The notes below the pieces were generated by a model. The model saw only the letters and a program-made list of their open reading frames with translations. It searched no databases and was not told where the DNA came from. A stretch of 51,635 nucleotides of DNA from an uncultured Nostocoides sp. (GTDB taxonomy: Bacteria > Actinomycetota > Actinomycetes > Actinomycetales > Dermatophilaceae). Positions 8,911 to 17,043 of this stretch are shown piece after piece; the first letter of the stretch is position 1, and every line of letters begins with the position of its first letter. The translations under genes and the position numbers were made by a program. Location of the stretch: assembly GCA_937873315.1 (NCBI GenBank), contig CALMQX010000036.1, positions 153,457 to 205,091 of the forward strand. The letters run 5' to 3'.

Positions 8911-9360
8911 TTAGCCCAGGCCCTTGCGGCGACGGCTGCCCACGGTGTTGCGCCACAGGCGGTTGACGGTGTCGCTCACCCGGTCGTTCGGCACGTACTC
9001 GCAGTCGATGTCGTGGGTCGTGATGAGACCTTCGACGAACCGACCGGCGTTCTCCGCGAGCCGCACGACACCCGGCATACGCTTCGGGGTGAGGGCGGTG
9101 AGCATGCGGAGATCGCCACCGGGTGCGCCGGCGATCTGGCCGCCGTTGCGTGAGCTGGAGCCGTAGCCGCAGAACTCGGCTTCGAGGAGCACGGCGTCCT
9201 GACCGCGTTCGGCCAGGCGCAGGGCCGTGGCCATCCCGCCCATGCCGCCGCCGATGACCGCGACGTCGCATTCGATGTCGGCGGCGAGGGCGGGCTGGAG
9301 GTCCGTGGGCGGGTCGATCCAGCCGGTGACGGGCAGGTACTCGACCTGGTCGGTCCTCAT
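8911..9360 (-). pseudogene. FAD-dependent oxidoreductase (DAO family), truncated after 149 residues
   Basis: The first 149 residues are a normal start of a D-amino-acid-oxidase-type flavoenzyme, as in gamma-glutamylputrescine oxidase. The dinucleotide-binding CDVAVIGGGMGGMATALRL lies near residues 29-47 and the FAD-contact GYGSSSRNGGQIAG near 63-76. Family members normally run to about 430-480 residues, but here a TAA ends the frame at RRRKGLG and the aminotransferase GTG follows at once. The substrate-binding and C-terminal FAD parts are absent and I found no continuation in other frames nearby. An internal deletion joining it to the aminotransferase gene is the simplest explanation. It is probably inactive, though it is still in frame and overlaps its upstream neighbour by 4 bases. 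Confidence 0.75.
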
Positions 9361-10046
9361 GCGTTGACCGGCTTTTCGGCGTGGGCCTGGGTGCCGGTTG
9401 CGACGTTGTGGTCGTGGAGGGCGCGATAGGCGAGGAAGTAGACCAGCCCCTGGGCTGCCCACGTGGCCAGGGCCGCGGTGTAGAAGATCGAACGGTCGGC
9501 GTCGTCGAAGGGCAGCGGGAAGAAGTCATAGGTCAGCGCGATGAAGGCTCCGGCGGCGGTGACCAGCGCGGTACAGCCGGCGATCCGCTTGGCGCCGGCG
9601 TCCCAGAGTCGCTTGACGAAGTAGGCGAGGAACGCGGTCGCGATGAGGTTCATGACCAGGTAGAACGTGGCGACCGGGACGTGCAGCGTGTCGTCGTGGA
9701 ACGGCGCCAGGACGATCGCGGCGACCGTCGCGAGCGCAAAGACCCCGACATCGACCAGGGCCGTCGGCCGGTAACGGTGGGTGACGCCCATCAGCCCAAG
9801 GACCAAGATCAAGGTGATCCCGAACGACCGGGAGAAGGCGTCGAGGAGGTAGGAGACATGAAGGAAGGTCTCCGGATGCGACCCGCCGAACAGGGACCCG
9901 ACCAGGAAGTTGGTCGCGGAAATCCCGACGACGAGCCACTCGAGACCGAGGAGGTAGTTGCTGTAGTTCCGGATGAACTTCCATCCGTAGAAGAAGCCGA
10001 TGAAGATCAGGGCGACATCGGCCAAGAAGAAGAGGGTTTCCTTCAT
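9357..10046 (-). CDS. integral membrane protein of unknown function
   Basis: A 229-residue protein with about seven hydrophobic helices, starting MKETLFFLADVALIFIGFFYGW and ending in a short polar tail (ALHDHNVATGTQAHAEKPVNA). No enzymatic motif stands out. GAGAGG precedes the ATG. It is the first gene of the minus-strand run oxidoreductase-aminotransferase-permease and is coupled to the oxidoreductase by a 4-base overlap, so it may take part in transport or sensing of the same compound. I do not recognise a family. Confidence 0.75.
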   Translation of the reverse strand: MKETLFFLADVALIFIGFFYGWKFIRNYSNYLLGLEWLVVGISATNFLVGSLFGGSHPETFLHVSYLLDAFSRSFGITLILVLGLMGVTHRYRPTALVDVGVFALATVAAIVLAPFHDDTLHVPVATFYLVMNLIATAFLAYFVKRLWDAGAKRIAGCTALVTAAGAFIALTYDFFPLPFDDADRSIFYTAALATWAAQGLVYFLAYRALHDHNVATGTQAHAEKPVNA

Positions 10047-10197
10047 GGTCGCGTTCCTCTCGCGTCGCAGGCATGGCGGTATGCCGGGCCAGCCAGTCGT
10101 GGTCCGTTGGACTGACCACCTCGAGGGGACTGCGCCTGGAGCGTGTGATCAGATGATTAGAAGTGTCAGTTCAGACCCCGAGCCAGGGGAATGGGCG

Positions 10198-10231
10198 GCG
10201 TGCACCCGCCTCACCAGCGGAGGGTGCACGC
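10198..10231. repeat. 10-base perfect inverted repeat
   Basis: GCGTGCACCC and its exact complement are separated by 14 bases. It is about 150 bases upstream of the minus-strand membrane protein start, a plausible place for an operator; it could equally form a hairpin in RNA. No T run follows on either strand. Confidence 0.5.
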
Positions 10232-10361
10232 GGCACCTCGCAACCGGACGGGTTGCCGTCAGGCTCGCCCCTTGGCACCTCGTGATGCAGGTTGGCCCAC
10301 TCGATGGGGCCAGCGCCGCTCGGTCCAGCCTCCTAAGGGCCAACCGGAGATCGAACTGCAT

Positions 10362-10455
10362 ACATAACGCGCGAGTGCAGACACGCCCGATGTGCATCAC
10401 GTCGCGTGATTGCTGGGAAGAACGACGCACATTCCAAAGTTGCGTGCATCTCGCC
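10362..10455 (+). repeat. recurrent noncoding motif, copy A
   Basis: The stretch carries ACATAACGCG, then ACACGCCCGATGTGCAT and later GTGCATCTCGCC. Its core aligns by eye with 47513-47595: ACACGC-CGA-GTGCAT-ACGTCG is shared, with similar spacing to a later GTGCA site. It lies 82 bases from the leader-distal end of the CRISPR array. The function is unknown; multi-site arrangements of this kind are seen at transposon ends and recombination sites. Confidence 0.5.
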
Positions 10456-10536
10456 ACAGGGTGTGGCGGGTGCGCTCAGGTGAATCCCGCGGCCGCCGCA
10501 TCCTGCACGCCACCCACCTGGTGCCCGGCCTGCAAC

Positions 10537-12307
10537 GTTGAGACTCCCACCTCGGCTCGAAGCCGAGGCGCACTGCAGATCTCAGGCATCGTTCGGATGC
10601 TGGTCGGCGTTGAGACTCCCGCCTCGGCTCGAAGCCGAGGCGCACACGCTGGATGAGCGCTTCCAGGCTTTCCATGAGGCGTTGAGACTCCCGCCTCGGC
10701 TCGAAGCCGAGGCGCACCGCTCACCCTTGACCATGCGCTGATGTGGCACTTGGTTGAGACTCCCGCCTCGGCTCGAAGCCGAGGCGCACAGCCGCGTCGC
10801 ATCAGGCGCGCTGGAATCATCCAGTTGAGACTCCCGCCTCGGCTCGAAGCCGAGGCGCACAGACCCTTCCAGCGGAGCGTTTGGCTGGTGGGCACGTTGA
10901 GACTCCCGCCTCGGCTCGAAGCCGAGGCGCACGACGGCTTGAGCCGCCAGTTTCCCGATCGGCCGAAGTTGAGACTCCCGCCTCGGCTCGAAGCCGAGGC
11001 GCACCACCAAGATGCACGAGGCTGCGGGAAGGGCCGAAGTTGAGACTCCCGCCTCGGCTCGAAGCCGAGGCGCACTACGTGGCCCAGTCCGCGCATTCCC
11101 CAGATAGAGGTTGAGACTCCCGCCTCGGCTCGAAGCCGAGGCGCACCGACAAAAGACCTCCATCGCCACCGACCCGGCGGCGTTGAGACTCCCGCCTCGG
11201 CTCGAAGCCGAGGCGCACAGCACCCCATCAGGGTGGATGTCGCCGTCGTTTTGGTTGAGACTCCCGCCTCGGCTCGAAGCCGAGGCGCACCTTGGTGACA
11301 CCCTCGCCTGAGGCGGTACCGGGCTCGTTGAGACTCCCGCCTCGGCTCGAAGCCGAGGCGCACTGCTAGCGCGGACAGGTGAACCTGACGGGACTAGTGG
11401 TTGAGACTCCCGCCTCGGCTCGAAGCCGAGGCGCACTTGCCTGACGTGTCGGTCGTTTCGCCGCTTTCAATGGTTGAGACTCCCGCCTCGGCTCGAAGCC
11501 GAGGCGCACTGGACACCCATCATTGCGTATGCCATTGCGAGGCTGTTGAGACTCCCGCCTCGGCTCGAAGCCGAGGCGCACTGACCGGCTGCGGCAGGCA
11601 GATCCACTACGTCATCGTTGAGACTCCCGCCTCGGCTCGAAGCCGAGGCGCACGGCGCCGTTGGTGTTGCCGGCCGAGTCCCCGCCACCGTTGAGACTCC
11701 CGCCTCGGCTCGAAGCCGAGGCGCACCGGACATCGTGGCATAGGCACCAGCCTCACCGCTCAGGTTGAGACTCCCGCCTCGGCTCGAAGCCGAGGCGCAC
11801 GCCCCCCCCTGGACTGGATTGGCCCGGCGTATGAGGGGTTGAGACTCCCGCCTCGGCTCGAAGCCGAGGCGCACCTCATGGTGGCAAGCCATTGGGCGTG
11901 TGGCAGCAGGTTGAGACTCCCGCCTCGGCTCGAAGCCGAGGCGCACGGGGGGCTGACCGAGCGCGAGCGAGCCAAGTTGAGGTTGAGACTCCCGCCTCGG
12001 CTCGAAGCCGAGGCGCACCTCGGCCTCGCGCACGACGTTCTTCGCTGCCCCGAGTTGAGACTCCCGCCTCGGCTCGAAGCCGAGGCGCACCTGTCGTTCG
12101 GTCTACAGCCCATAGTGACCAGCCGTGTTGAGACTCCCGCCTCGGCTCGAAGCCGAGGCGCACGCCGGCGGCTGGGACACCCTGCCCGATGAGGCAAAGT
12201 TGAGACTCCCGCCTCGGCTCGAAGCCGAGGCGCACGGCGTGCCTCGTGTGCCTTGGGGAGGTTGAACTGTGTTGAGACTCCCGCCTCGGCTCGAAGCCGA
12301 GGCGCAC
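10537..12307 (-). CRISPR. type I-C CRISPR array, 25 repeats and 24 spacers
   Basis: Twenty-five 37-base repeats alternate with 24 unique spacers of 34-37 bases. On the plus strand each repeat opens GTTGAGACTCCCGCC and closes GCCGAGGCGCAC. Read on the minus strand, it starts GTGC, forms a 9-bp hairpin (GCCTCGGCT, loop TCG, AGCCGAGGC) and ends in a 12-base tail GGGAGTCTCAAC. This is the layout Cas5c cuts, leaving an 11-base 5' handle. Twenty-four repeats are identical. The one at 10537-10573 carries G-to-A at 10549, which breaks the base of the stem, as expected for the oldest, leader-distal unit. The leader end is therefore at 12307, facing cas2, and transcription runs on the minus strand. Peptide-like frames across the array are artefacts of the repeat. 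Confidence 0.98.
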
Positions 12308-12447
12308 AGCAGGTGACCTCGGCAAACACCCAAAGTGATTGGCACGAAGCACTCGCTGATGTGACAGTAGCGCCAAATGAGGCAGACGTGACGGAAAGCC
12401 CATGCTCAGGGACGCATCGGCCGGGGTTTCCCAGCCGATCCCAAGGC
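12308..12447 (-). promoter_or_regulatory. CRISPR leader
   Basis: The 140 bases between the cas2 stop and the first (newest) repeat contain no gene and are less GC-rich than their surroundings. Position next to the conserved-repeat end of the array and downstream of cas2 marks this as the leader with the array promoter and the spacer-insertion site. No clear -35/-10 pair can be picked out by eye. Confidence 0.75.
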
Positions 12448-12738
12448 CTAGAGAACCCAGGCATCCTCGTGCGGGATCTCTCGCCGGGGACCAAGGTGTA
12501 CCGCACGCTCGAACCCATCGCCGTCCATGGGGTAGATCCGAACCGAGTCCAGACCCGGAGCCAGGATGACCTCCAGTTCCGCGACCAAGGCAGCCATCTT
12601 GTTCCGCGAACATATGACCTCAAACACCGAGTACTGGACCCGCTGACCGTAGCCCTCGCAGGCCCTAGCCACCCGACGGAGCCGCGCCTGTCCCTCGCGC
12701 GTCGTGGTGTCCACGTCGTAGACGATGAGGAAATTCAT
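12448..12738 (-). CDS. cas2: CRISPR-associated endonuclease Cas2
   Basis: A 96-residue protein of normal Cas2 length. The first strand MNFLIVYDVDT carries the conserved aspartate, and RRVARACEGYGQRVQYSVFE is the typical second block. It acts as a structural dimer between two Cas1 dimers in the spacer-integration complex. Its ATG overlaps the cas1 stop by 4 bases. It is the last cas gene before the leader and array. Confidence 0.96.
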   Translation of the reverse strand: MNFLIVYDVDTTTREGQARLRRVARACEGYGQRVQYSVFEVICSRNKMAALVAELEVILAPGLDSVRIYPMDGDGFERAVHLGPRREIPHEDAWVL

Positions 12739-13748
12739 TGCACCGTCCGCACGTGAGCCACGTAGGGAGCGTTGTTGCGGAGCGCGTTTGCGAAGTTGTG
12801 CGCCTGGATTATCGGGATGAACGCGTTAGGAACCTTCAGCGATCGACCTTGGACTCTGACCAGGCGTGATCGGTGTTGATGCCAAGCGTCGAAGAGAATC
12901 TCTCGGCCCGCCGTGTTCAGTTCAACCGCGCCGGACACGCTGACGTCGAAGTGTTTCGGCTGCAGCTGCCTGGTGTTCAACAGTTTCGCAGCCAAGGCGT
13001 CGGCCGCCGGACGAAACTCCTCCATCAGGTCGAGGACGAGTGACGGCTGGTTTGCGCGATCGCCGTGCAGGAAGCCGGTCCCCGCATCAAGTCCTGCGAC
13101 CGCCACTGCGCCTTGCATGGCGATGTGCGTCATGCCATAGCACCAGGAGAGGAGTGCATTCACGGGGTCGGTCACGGGTCGGCGTCGTCGACCCGCCCAG
13201 GAGGCTCCCTTGAGCGTGGTCCCGAATGCCCTGAAGTATCGCCGGCTCGCCTCCCCTTCCACCCCCAGCAGTTCTTGCCTGCTCAGCCCCTGAGTAGTCA
13301 TCGCGGACGAGTCGAGCCTCATCGACACCTCGCGCAACTGACTGGAGGTCTCGGCATCTGCCGACCGAGCCCATTGGCGCAAGCCCCAAGCCATCTGACC
13401 GATCTTCCCAGCAACCACGTTTCCGGCAAGCTCGGCGCGGCGTTCGGTGTCAGCGTGCGCGGCATACTGAAGACGCCGAAGTTGCGATCGGCCCGAAAGG
13501 GAAGCCTCGACGACAGCTCGCGGCTTCCCATACCGGCTCAAGAAGGCGACAACCCTCTGGTTCTCGGCGCAGTGGAGCAGGAGGGGGGTCGAGACGTCGA
13601 CTCCGCCGAGAACCACCAGCGTGTCGATGGCGTGCAGCGGGAGCCGCCTCGTTGGCTCCCCCTCGCGCAGGGCCTTGATACTGCTCCCCTCCAGGACCAA
13701 GCGGGTTCCAGGACTGTGGACGAACAGTGTCCTCAGGACCGGCTCCAT
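12735..13748 (-). CDS. cas1: CRISPR-associated integrase Cas1
   Basis: A 337-residue Cas1 of the type I-C kind that inserts new spacers at the leader end with Cas2. It has the N-terminal beta domain (LRTLFVHSPGTRLVLEG) and the C-terminal helical domain with the metal ligands expected in VEGEASRRYF (Glu), MTHIAMQGA (His) and LDLMEEFRP (Asp/Glu). I chose the ATG at 13748 because GGGAGGAG stands just upstream and MEPVLRTLFV matches Cas1 starts; the frame extends upstream to 13805 without family sequence. With this start it overlaps cas4 by 16 bases. Confidence 0.96.
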   Translation of the reverse strand: MEPVLRTLFVHSPGTRLVLEGSSIKALREGEPTRRLPLHAIDTLVVLGGVDVSTPLLLHCAENQRVVAFLSRYGKPRAVVEASLSGRSQLRRLQYAAHADTERRAELAGNVVAGKIGQMAWGLRQWARSADAETSSQLREVSMRLDSSAMTTQGLSRQELLGVEGEASRRYFRAFGTTLKGASWAGRRRRPVTDPVNALLSWCYGMTHIAMQGAVAVAGLDAGTGFLHGDRANQPSLVLDLMEEFRPAADALAAKLLNTRQLQPKHFDVSVSGAVELNTAGREILFDAWHQHRSRLVRVQGRSLKVPNAFIPIIQAHNFANALRNNAPYVAHVRTVQ

Positions 13749-14329
13749 CGACGCTCCTCCCCGCCGCTGGGCTGACATGCCTCGAGGAGGCTGCAGCGTC
13801 GACAACGCCGCCCTTCGTAGATCGGCTGCCCGAGCCCGGGGTGGTTCAGAGTGGACCGCATGGCATCAATCTCGCGTTCGGTGTCCTCGCGCCAGTCCGC
13901 TGTTGCAAAGACCTCTCGGCGCCGTTCGCCCACGATGAAGATCGCGACCTGCGGCACCTCGCTCCCCCGCATCTCCTCGAGGCAGAGCGCCTGGCCCGTC
14001 ACTTGGAGGATCAGCGGACGCAAATCGCCGGCCCCTCGACCCCACTTGTGCTCGATGGGCAGGAGTGAGCCGTCCGAACGCTCTTCAATCGCGTCCGCGA
14101 CACCATGCACGCGGAGCCGTTCGCTTGCGACCGGCACTCGATGGTGCACACGGACACCACGGCGGGAGTCCACACCTGGGGTGTCGACTCGCTCATGCGC
14201 TGCGGCGCCCTGGATCGTGAGGTAGTTGTCCGCCCACACTCCGTCCTGCAACAGGCGGGCCTGCCAAGGACAGTAGGCGTGGTGCTCCAGCGCCGAAAGG
14301 GTGATCCAATCCTCGTCCTGGTCTGCCAC
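13733..14329 (-). CDS. cas4: CRISPR-associated exonuclease Cas4
   Basis: A 198-residue Cas4 with a single N-terminal cysteine in HHAYCPWQ (about residue 20) and a C-terminal CRRCSLLEAC cluster. Together these give the four cysteines of the iron-sulfur site. The PD-(D/E)XK nuclease residues lie in HGVADAIEE and LLPIEHKWG. Cas4 trims prespacers next to the PAM and fixes their orientation together with Cas1-Cas2. All key residues are present, so PAM-dependent adaptation should work. It starts 7 bases after cas7. Confidence 0.95.
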   Translation of the reverse strand: MADQDEDWITLSALEHHAYCPWQARLLQDGVWADNYLTIQGAAAHERVDTPGVDSRRGVRVHHRVPVASERLRVHGVADAIEERSDGSLLPIEHKWGRGAGDLRPLILQVTGQALCLEEMRGSEVPQVAIFIVGERRREVFATADWREDTEREIDAMRSTLNHPGLGQPIYEGRRCRRCSLLEACQPSGGEERRWSRS

Positions 14330-14336
14330 GTGAGTG

Positions 14337-15215
14337 TCAAATCAACCGGACGTGAGTCACCGCTGGCGGCACATCCTCGGGGCCCGAGATGACGTAATCA
14401 CCGAAGGAGGTTGGCTGATCAACTCCTTCGACCTTTCGCACGACAACCCGGTCCAGCAGCGACACCGCTGGCGCGTTGCCGAGCGGGCTGGTGTGGCTGA
14501 ACACGTCCAGTCGGCGGACGTTGACGCTCGGCCGCGCCGCACTCCGGGTGACCTCGAACATCGTCGCCACGGCGTCCCAGAGCAGAGCCAAGTCGCCCTG
14601 AGTCACCCGGTTGTCGCGGGTGGGCTGGTAGTGGATGCGGACGGCATACAGGCCATAGGGGACCACCGTCTTACTCCCCATCTGCGAGGCGTTGTCCCGG
14701 TCCTCCAGTTTGGTCGAAGCCGTGCGCGTGATGCCGAGCTCCATGGCGATCACCGGGTCGAGTGAACGCGCCAGCCCAACAGTCAGCGGCCCGGTCACCT
14801 TGTCACCCGGTGCAGTCCCCGTGCTCATGACGGCGCCGAACATGCGCACATCGAAGTAGTTGTCCTTCATGTATGCCGTGGCCGCTGAGACCTGCTCGGC
14901 CGTGGCGTCCTTTGCCTTCTTGGGGATGGCCTGCCCCAACTGCGTGTAGGCCGCCTCCAGCTGTTCGTTGAGCGAGACACCCCGTCGAATGAAGATCCCA
15001 TTTCGCTCTGCGGGGATGAGTTCCTCCTTGACGCGCAGCTCGATCGAATCGCGAATCTTCCGCTTGAGGCTGGCGTCGGACACGATCCCGTGGCCGGTGT
15101 CATAGTCGATTCGGGGCTTACCCGCGTTGTCGGGGTCACCGTTGGGGTTGGAGTCGATGGCATCGAACAGAAGCAGCGCGTCATGCTTCACAGTGGGGTC
15201 GAGGTGCTTGGACAT
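14337..15215 (-). CDS. cas7: type I-C Cascade backbone protein Cas7 (Csd2)
   Basis: A 292-residue Csd2 family protein that forms the helical filament along the crRNA spacer. The start block HDALLLFDAIDSNPNGDPD and the later VRMFGAVMSTG and RDNASQMGSKTVVPYGLY are hallmark Csd2 segments. The ATG at 15215 is preceded by AGGAGA with a 5-base gap, which fixes the start; the open frame runs further upstream inside cas8c. It begins 13 bases after the cas8c stop. Confidence 0.95.
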   Translation of the reverse strand: MSKHLDPTVKHDALLLFDAIDSNPNGDPDNAGKPRIDYDTGHGIVSDASLKRKIRDSIELRVKEELIPAERNGIFIRRGVSLNEQLEAAYTQLGQAIPKKAKDATAEQVSAATAYMKDNYFDVRMFGAVMSTGTAPGDKVTGPLTVGLARSLDPVIAMELGITRTASTKLEDRDNASQMGSKTVVPYGLYAVRIHYQPTRDNRVTQGDLALLWDAVATMFEVTRSAARPSVNVRRLDVFSHTSPLGNAPAVSLLDRVVVRKVEGVDQPTSFGDYVISGPEDVPPAVTHVRLI

Positions 15216-15228
15216 GTTGTTCTCCTGA

Positions 15229-15669
15229 TCAGTGGTCGGTGTCGGTGGTGTCGGGGGCCGTCGAGTCGGGGGCGTCCTTGGCGGTCTTCGCCGCTGCACG
15301 CGCCCTGGCGATCTCGATGTCATGCATTCGTTGCTGGTGATACCCGCAGAGCCAGGCGGCCTGGCCCGCGGCGTCCAGCCGGCCCGGAGCGTCCCCCTGG
15401 AGGTCGTTGAGCTGCGTGATGCGCTCGGACGCCGTGACCATCGCACCGACGCCGCTCTTGCGCTTGATGCCGGCCAGATGCTGTTGGGTGAGAACCGAGA
15501 GGGGTTGAGCAACGGCGGCCGGGTTCGCCGAGGCCCTCTCGAAGTACTTGTCCACGATGGACGCATTCACGTCACCGAGCGCCCAGCGTTGGAGCGATTC
15601 GCGCACGGCGAAGAGTCGCCCCGCGACATAAGCAGGGTCCCGGCGTGACTCATCGAGATGAGCAGGCAT
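15229..15669 (-). CDS. cas11c: predicted internal Cas11c small subunit, in frame within cas8c
   Basis: Inside cas8c, the sequence AAGGAG occurs 6 bases before an in-frame ATG at 15669. This is a stronger ribosome site than most in the operon. Translation would give a 146-residue helical protein starting MPAHLDESRRDPAYVAG and sharing the Cas8c stop. In characterised type I-C systems the small subunit Cas11c is made exactly this way, from an internal start near the 3' end of cas8c, and is needed for the Cascade belly. That expression happens here is inference from the site and the family. Confidence 0.7.
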   Translation of the reverse strand: MPAHLDESRRDPAYVAGRLFAVRESLQRWALGDVNASIVDKYFERASANPAAVAQPLSVLTQQHLAGIKRKSGVGAMVTASERITQLNDLQGDAPGRLDAAGQAAWLCGYHQQRMHDIEIARARAAAKTAKDAPDSTAPDTTDTDH

Positions 15670-17043
15670 GAGGTTCTCCTTGAGGTGGTAGCGGTTGAGA
15701 ATGAGGCGAACAAGGCCAAGACGGGCGTCCATCCGACGCCGCGCAATGTGGGCCGTGAGGCTGTCGGGAGACCGCGTCATCCGGACCTCTGCGGCGGCAC
15801 GGGCCAGCGCCAGTGACAGGTAGTTCGACGGCACGGGGACCTGCGTCAAGGCAGATCGGACAAGCGCCTCGACGGCACCATGCGGGGGCGCCTCGATCAG
15901 CTTGCCTTGCTCCCTCCGGAGGACACCCAGACTCGAGGCGAGGGCCACGACTGACGGATGGGGGTGCTCTATGTTGGGCGTCTCGCAGTCCTGGACCCAC
16001 TCACCCAAGGAGGCGTACAAACCCTCCGCGGGAAGCTCGATCCAGTCCTGGACCACGAACCGGGCGACGTTGCCTGAATACGCCAGCAGGTAGAAGGTCC
16101 CGTCATCCCGCGTGACCGTGTCGTGGTGCCCGCCCTTGCGCTGCCACTCAAGCAGCCCTCGAATGACTTTGGCAGGCGGCTGGGCCATGAAGAGGACGGA
16201 CACCAGCTCGGCGGTCCCCTCATCCGTGGCCCACCAAGCCATGCCGTAGTCCTTGGCGGGGGATCGCCACGAGTGGTCCCGGCTTGACGCGAGATAGTTG
16301 AAGCTCTGGACCGCTTGAGCCGCGCAATCCGCACAGAGTGGCGCCGACCTCAGACCCAACCCGGAGGCTCCCCGCGAGGCCGACGTGAAGTTCACACTCG
16401 CGAGCGCCACGTTTGCCTGAGTGGCTCCAGGGACGAGATGCCCGATGAGCGACTGAGGCAAGGTCGGGACCGTCGGGCGTTGGCGCCCACACGCGAGACA
16501 AATCGCCGAGCCACCCCCGGCCTTGCCTTCTCGGGCCCGATCGGCCCAGAACGCGCGAGCGGCATCACTCTCGTGCAGGCGTCCTGCCCGCCCCTTGACG
16601 CCAAGGGCGATAAGATCGATCGGTAGCCGCAGGGCGGGCTTGCCGGAGAGTTGTCCCACGGCTTCCTGGAGGCCCGGGCAACCCTTGTCGGCCCAGAGGA
16701 GGTAGGCCTCGGCAACAGGGTCCGGCGCTCGGGTCTGGAACTCGCGGACGAGGTGGACGAAGAGCCGGTGTTTGGTGGCCGTCTTCTCAGGGTCCTCTCC
16801 CTCTTTGGGGAGCCCGAGCACGTATGCCGCGTTGTCGCACCCGAACAGTGGCGTTGCCTTCACGGTCCGCGCAAGGTTAGGGACAACCCCGTTGGGCGCT
16901 TTCCCCTGGTCGTCGTAGTGAGCGTCCAGACGTGCCCCGGACCCGTCCTCGTCGAGCATCAGGGTGAAGCCCAGAGGCTTGACGGCATACCCGAACGGAA
17001 CGGCATCCGGAGGTGCGAAACGCGCGAGTGCGGTGATGATCAT
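15229..17043 (-). CDS. cas8c: type I-C Cascade large subunit Cas8c (Csd1)
   Basis: A 604-residue Csd1 family protein, the PAM-reading large subunit of type I-C Cascade. The N-terminus MIITALARFAP and DAHYDDQGK block are typical. A probable zinc-binding pair is visible, with CLAC near residue 183 and CADC near 238, and the ALARAAAEVRMTRSPDS and RMDARLGLVRLILNR region marks the helical C-terminal part. The last 30 residues are rich in Ala, Asp and Thr. The start overlaps the cas5c stop by 4 bases. An internal ribosome site and ATG predict that the last 146 residues are also made as Cas11c (see the separate entry). Confidence 0.95.
   Translation of the reverse strand: MIITALARFAPPDAVPFGYAVKPLGFTLMLDEDGSGARLDAHYDDQGKAPNGVVPNLARTVKATPLFGCDNAAYVLGLPKEGEDPEKTATKHRLFVHLVREFQTRAPDPVAEAYLLWADKGCPGLQEAVGQLSGKPALRLPIDLIALGVKGRAGRLHESDAARAFWADRAREGKAGGGSAICLACGRQRPTVPTLPQSLIGHLVPGATQANVALASVNFTSASRGASGLGLRSAPLCADCAAQAVQSFNYLASSRDHSWRSPAKDYGMAWWATDEGTAELVSVLFMAQPPAKVIRGLLEWQRKGGHHDTVTRDDGTFYLLAYSGNVARFVVQDWIELPAEGLYASLGEWVQDCETPNIEHPHPSVVALASSLGVLRREQGKLIEAPPHGAVEALVRSALTQVPVPSNYLSLALARAAAEVRMTRSPDSLTAHIARRRMDARLGLVRLILNRYHLKENLMPAHLDESRRDPAYVAGRLFAVRESLQRWALGDVNASIVDKYFERASANPAAVAQPLSVLTQQHLAGIKRKSGVGAMVTASERITQLNDLQGDAPGRLDAAGQAAWLCGYHQQRMHDIEIARARAAAKTAKDAPDSTAPDTTDTDH
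15676..15681 (-). promoter_or_regulatory. internal Shine-Dalgarno for Cas11c
   Basis: AAGGAG on the minus strand, 6 bases before the ATG at 15669 and inside the cas8c coding sequence. It encodes Lys-Glu of the local YHLKENLMPAH peptide, so it is compatible with both reading roles. Confidence 0.65.

Larger units (their letters stand above)
10047..10536. other. 490-bp intergenic region between amine module and CRISPR array
   Basis: No convincing gene lies here; the predicted frames lack family features. It should hold the promoter of the minus-strand module next to 10046. It also contains a perfect 10-base inverted repeat (GCGTGCACCC at 10198-10207 and GGGTGCACGC at 10222-10231) and, at 10362-10455, one copy of a noncoding motif that recurs near 47.5 kb and at the end of the window. 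Confidence 0.6.

Noticed and set aside
7684-9153. 489-residue open frame on the plus strand
   Set aside because: It is antisense to the aminotransferase and oxidoreductase, which show clear family motifs.
10531-10573. tRNA-like GGCTCGAAGCC loop
   Set aside because: It is the hairpin of the CRISPR repeat; no acceptor or anticodon stems are present.
10397-12623. Many overlapping frames with repeated RLGFEPRRESQ- or ETPASARSRGA-like peptides
   Set aside because: They are translations of the CRISPR repeat and its spacers on both strands, not a repeat protein.
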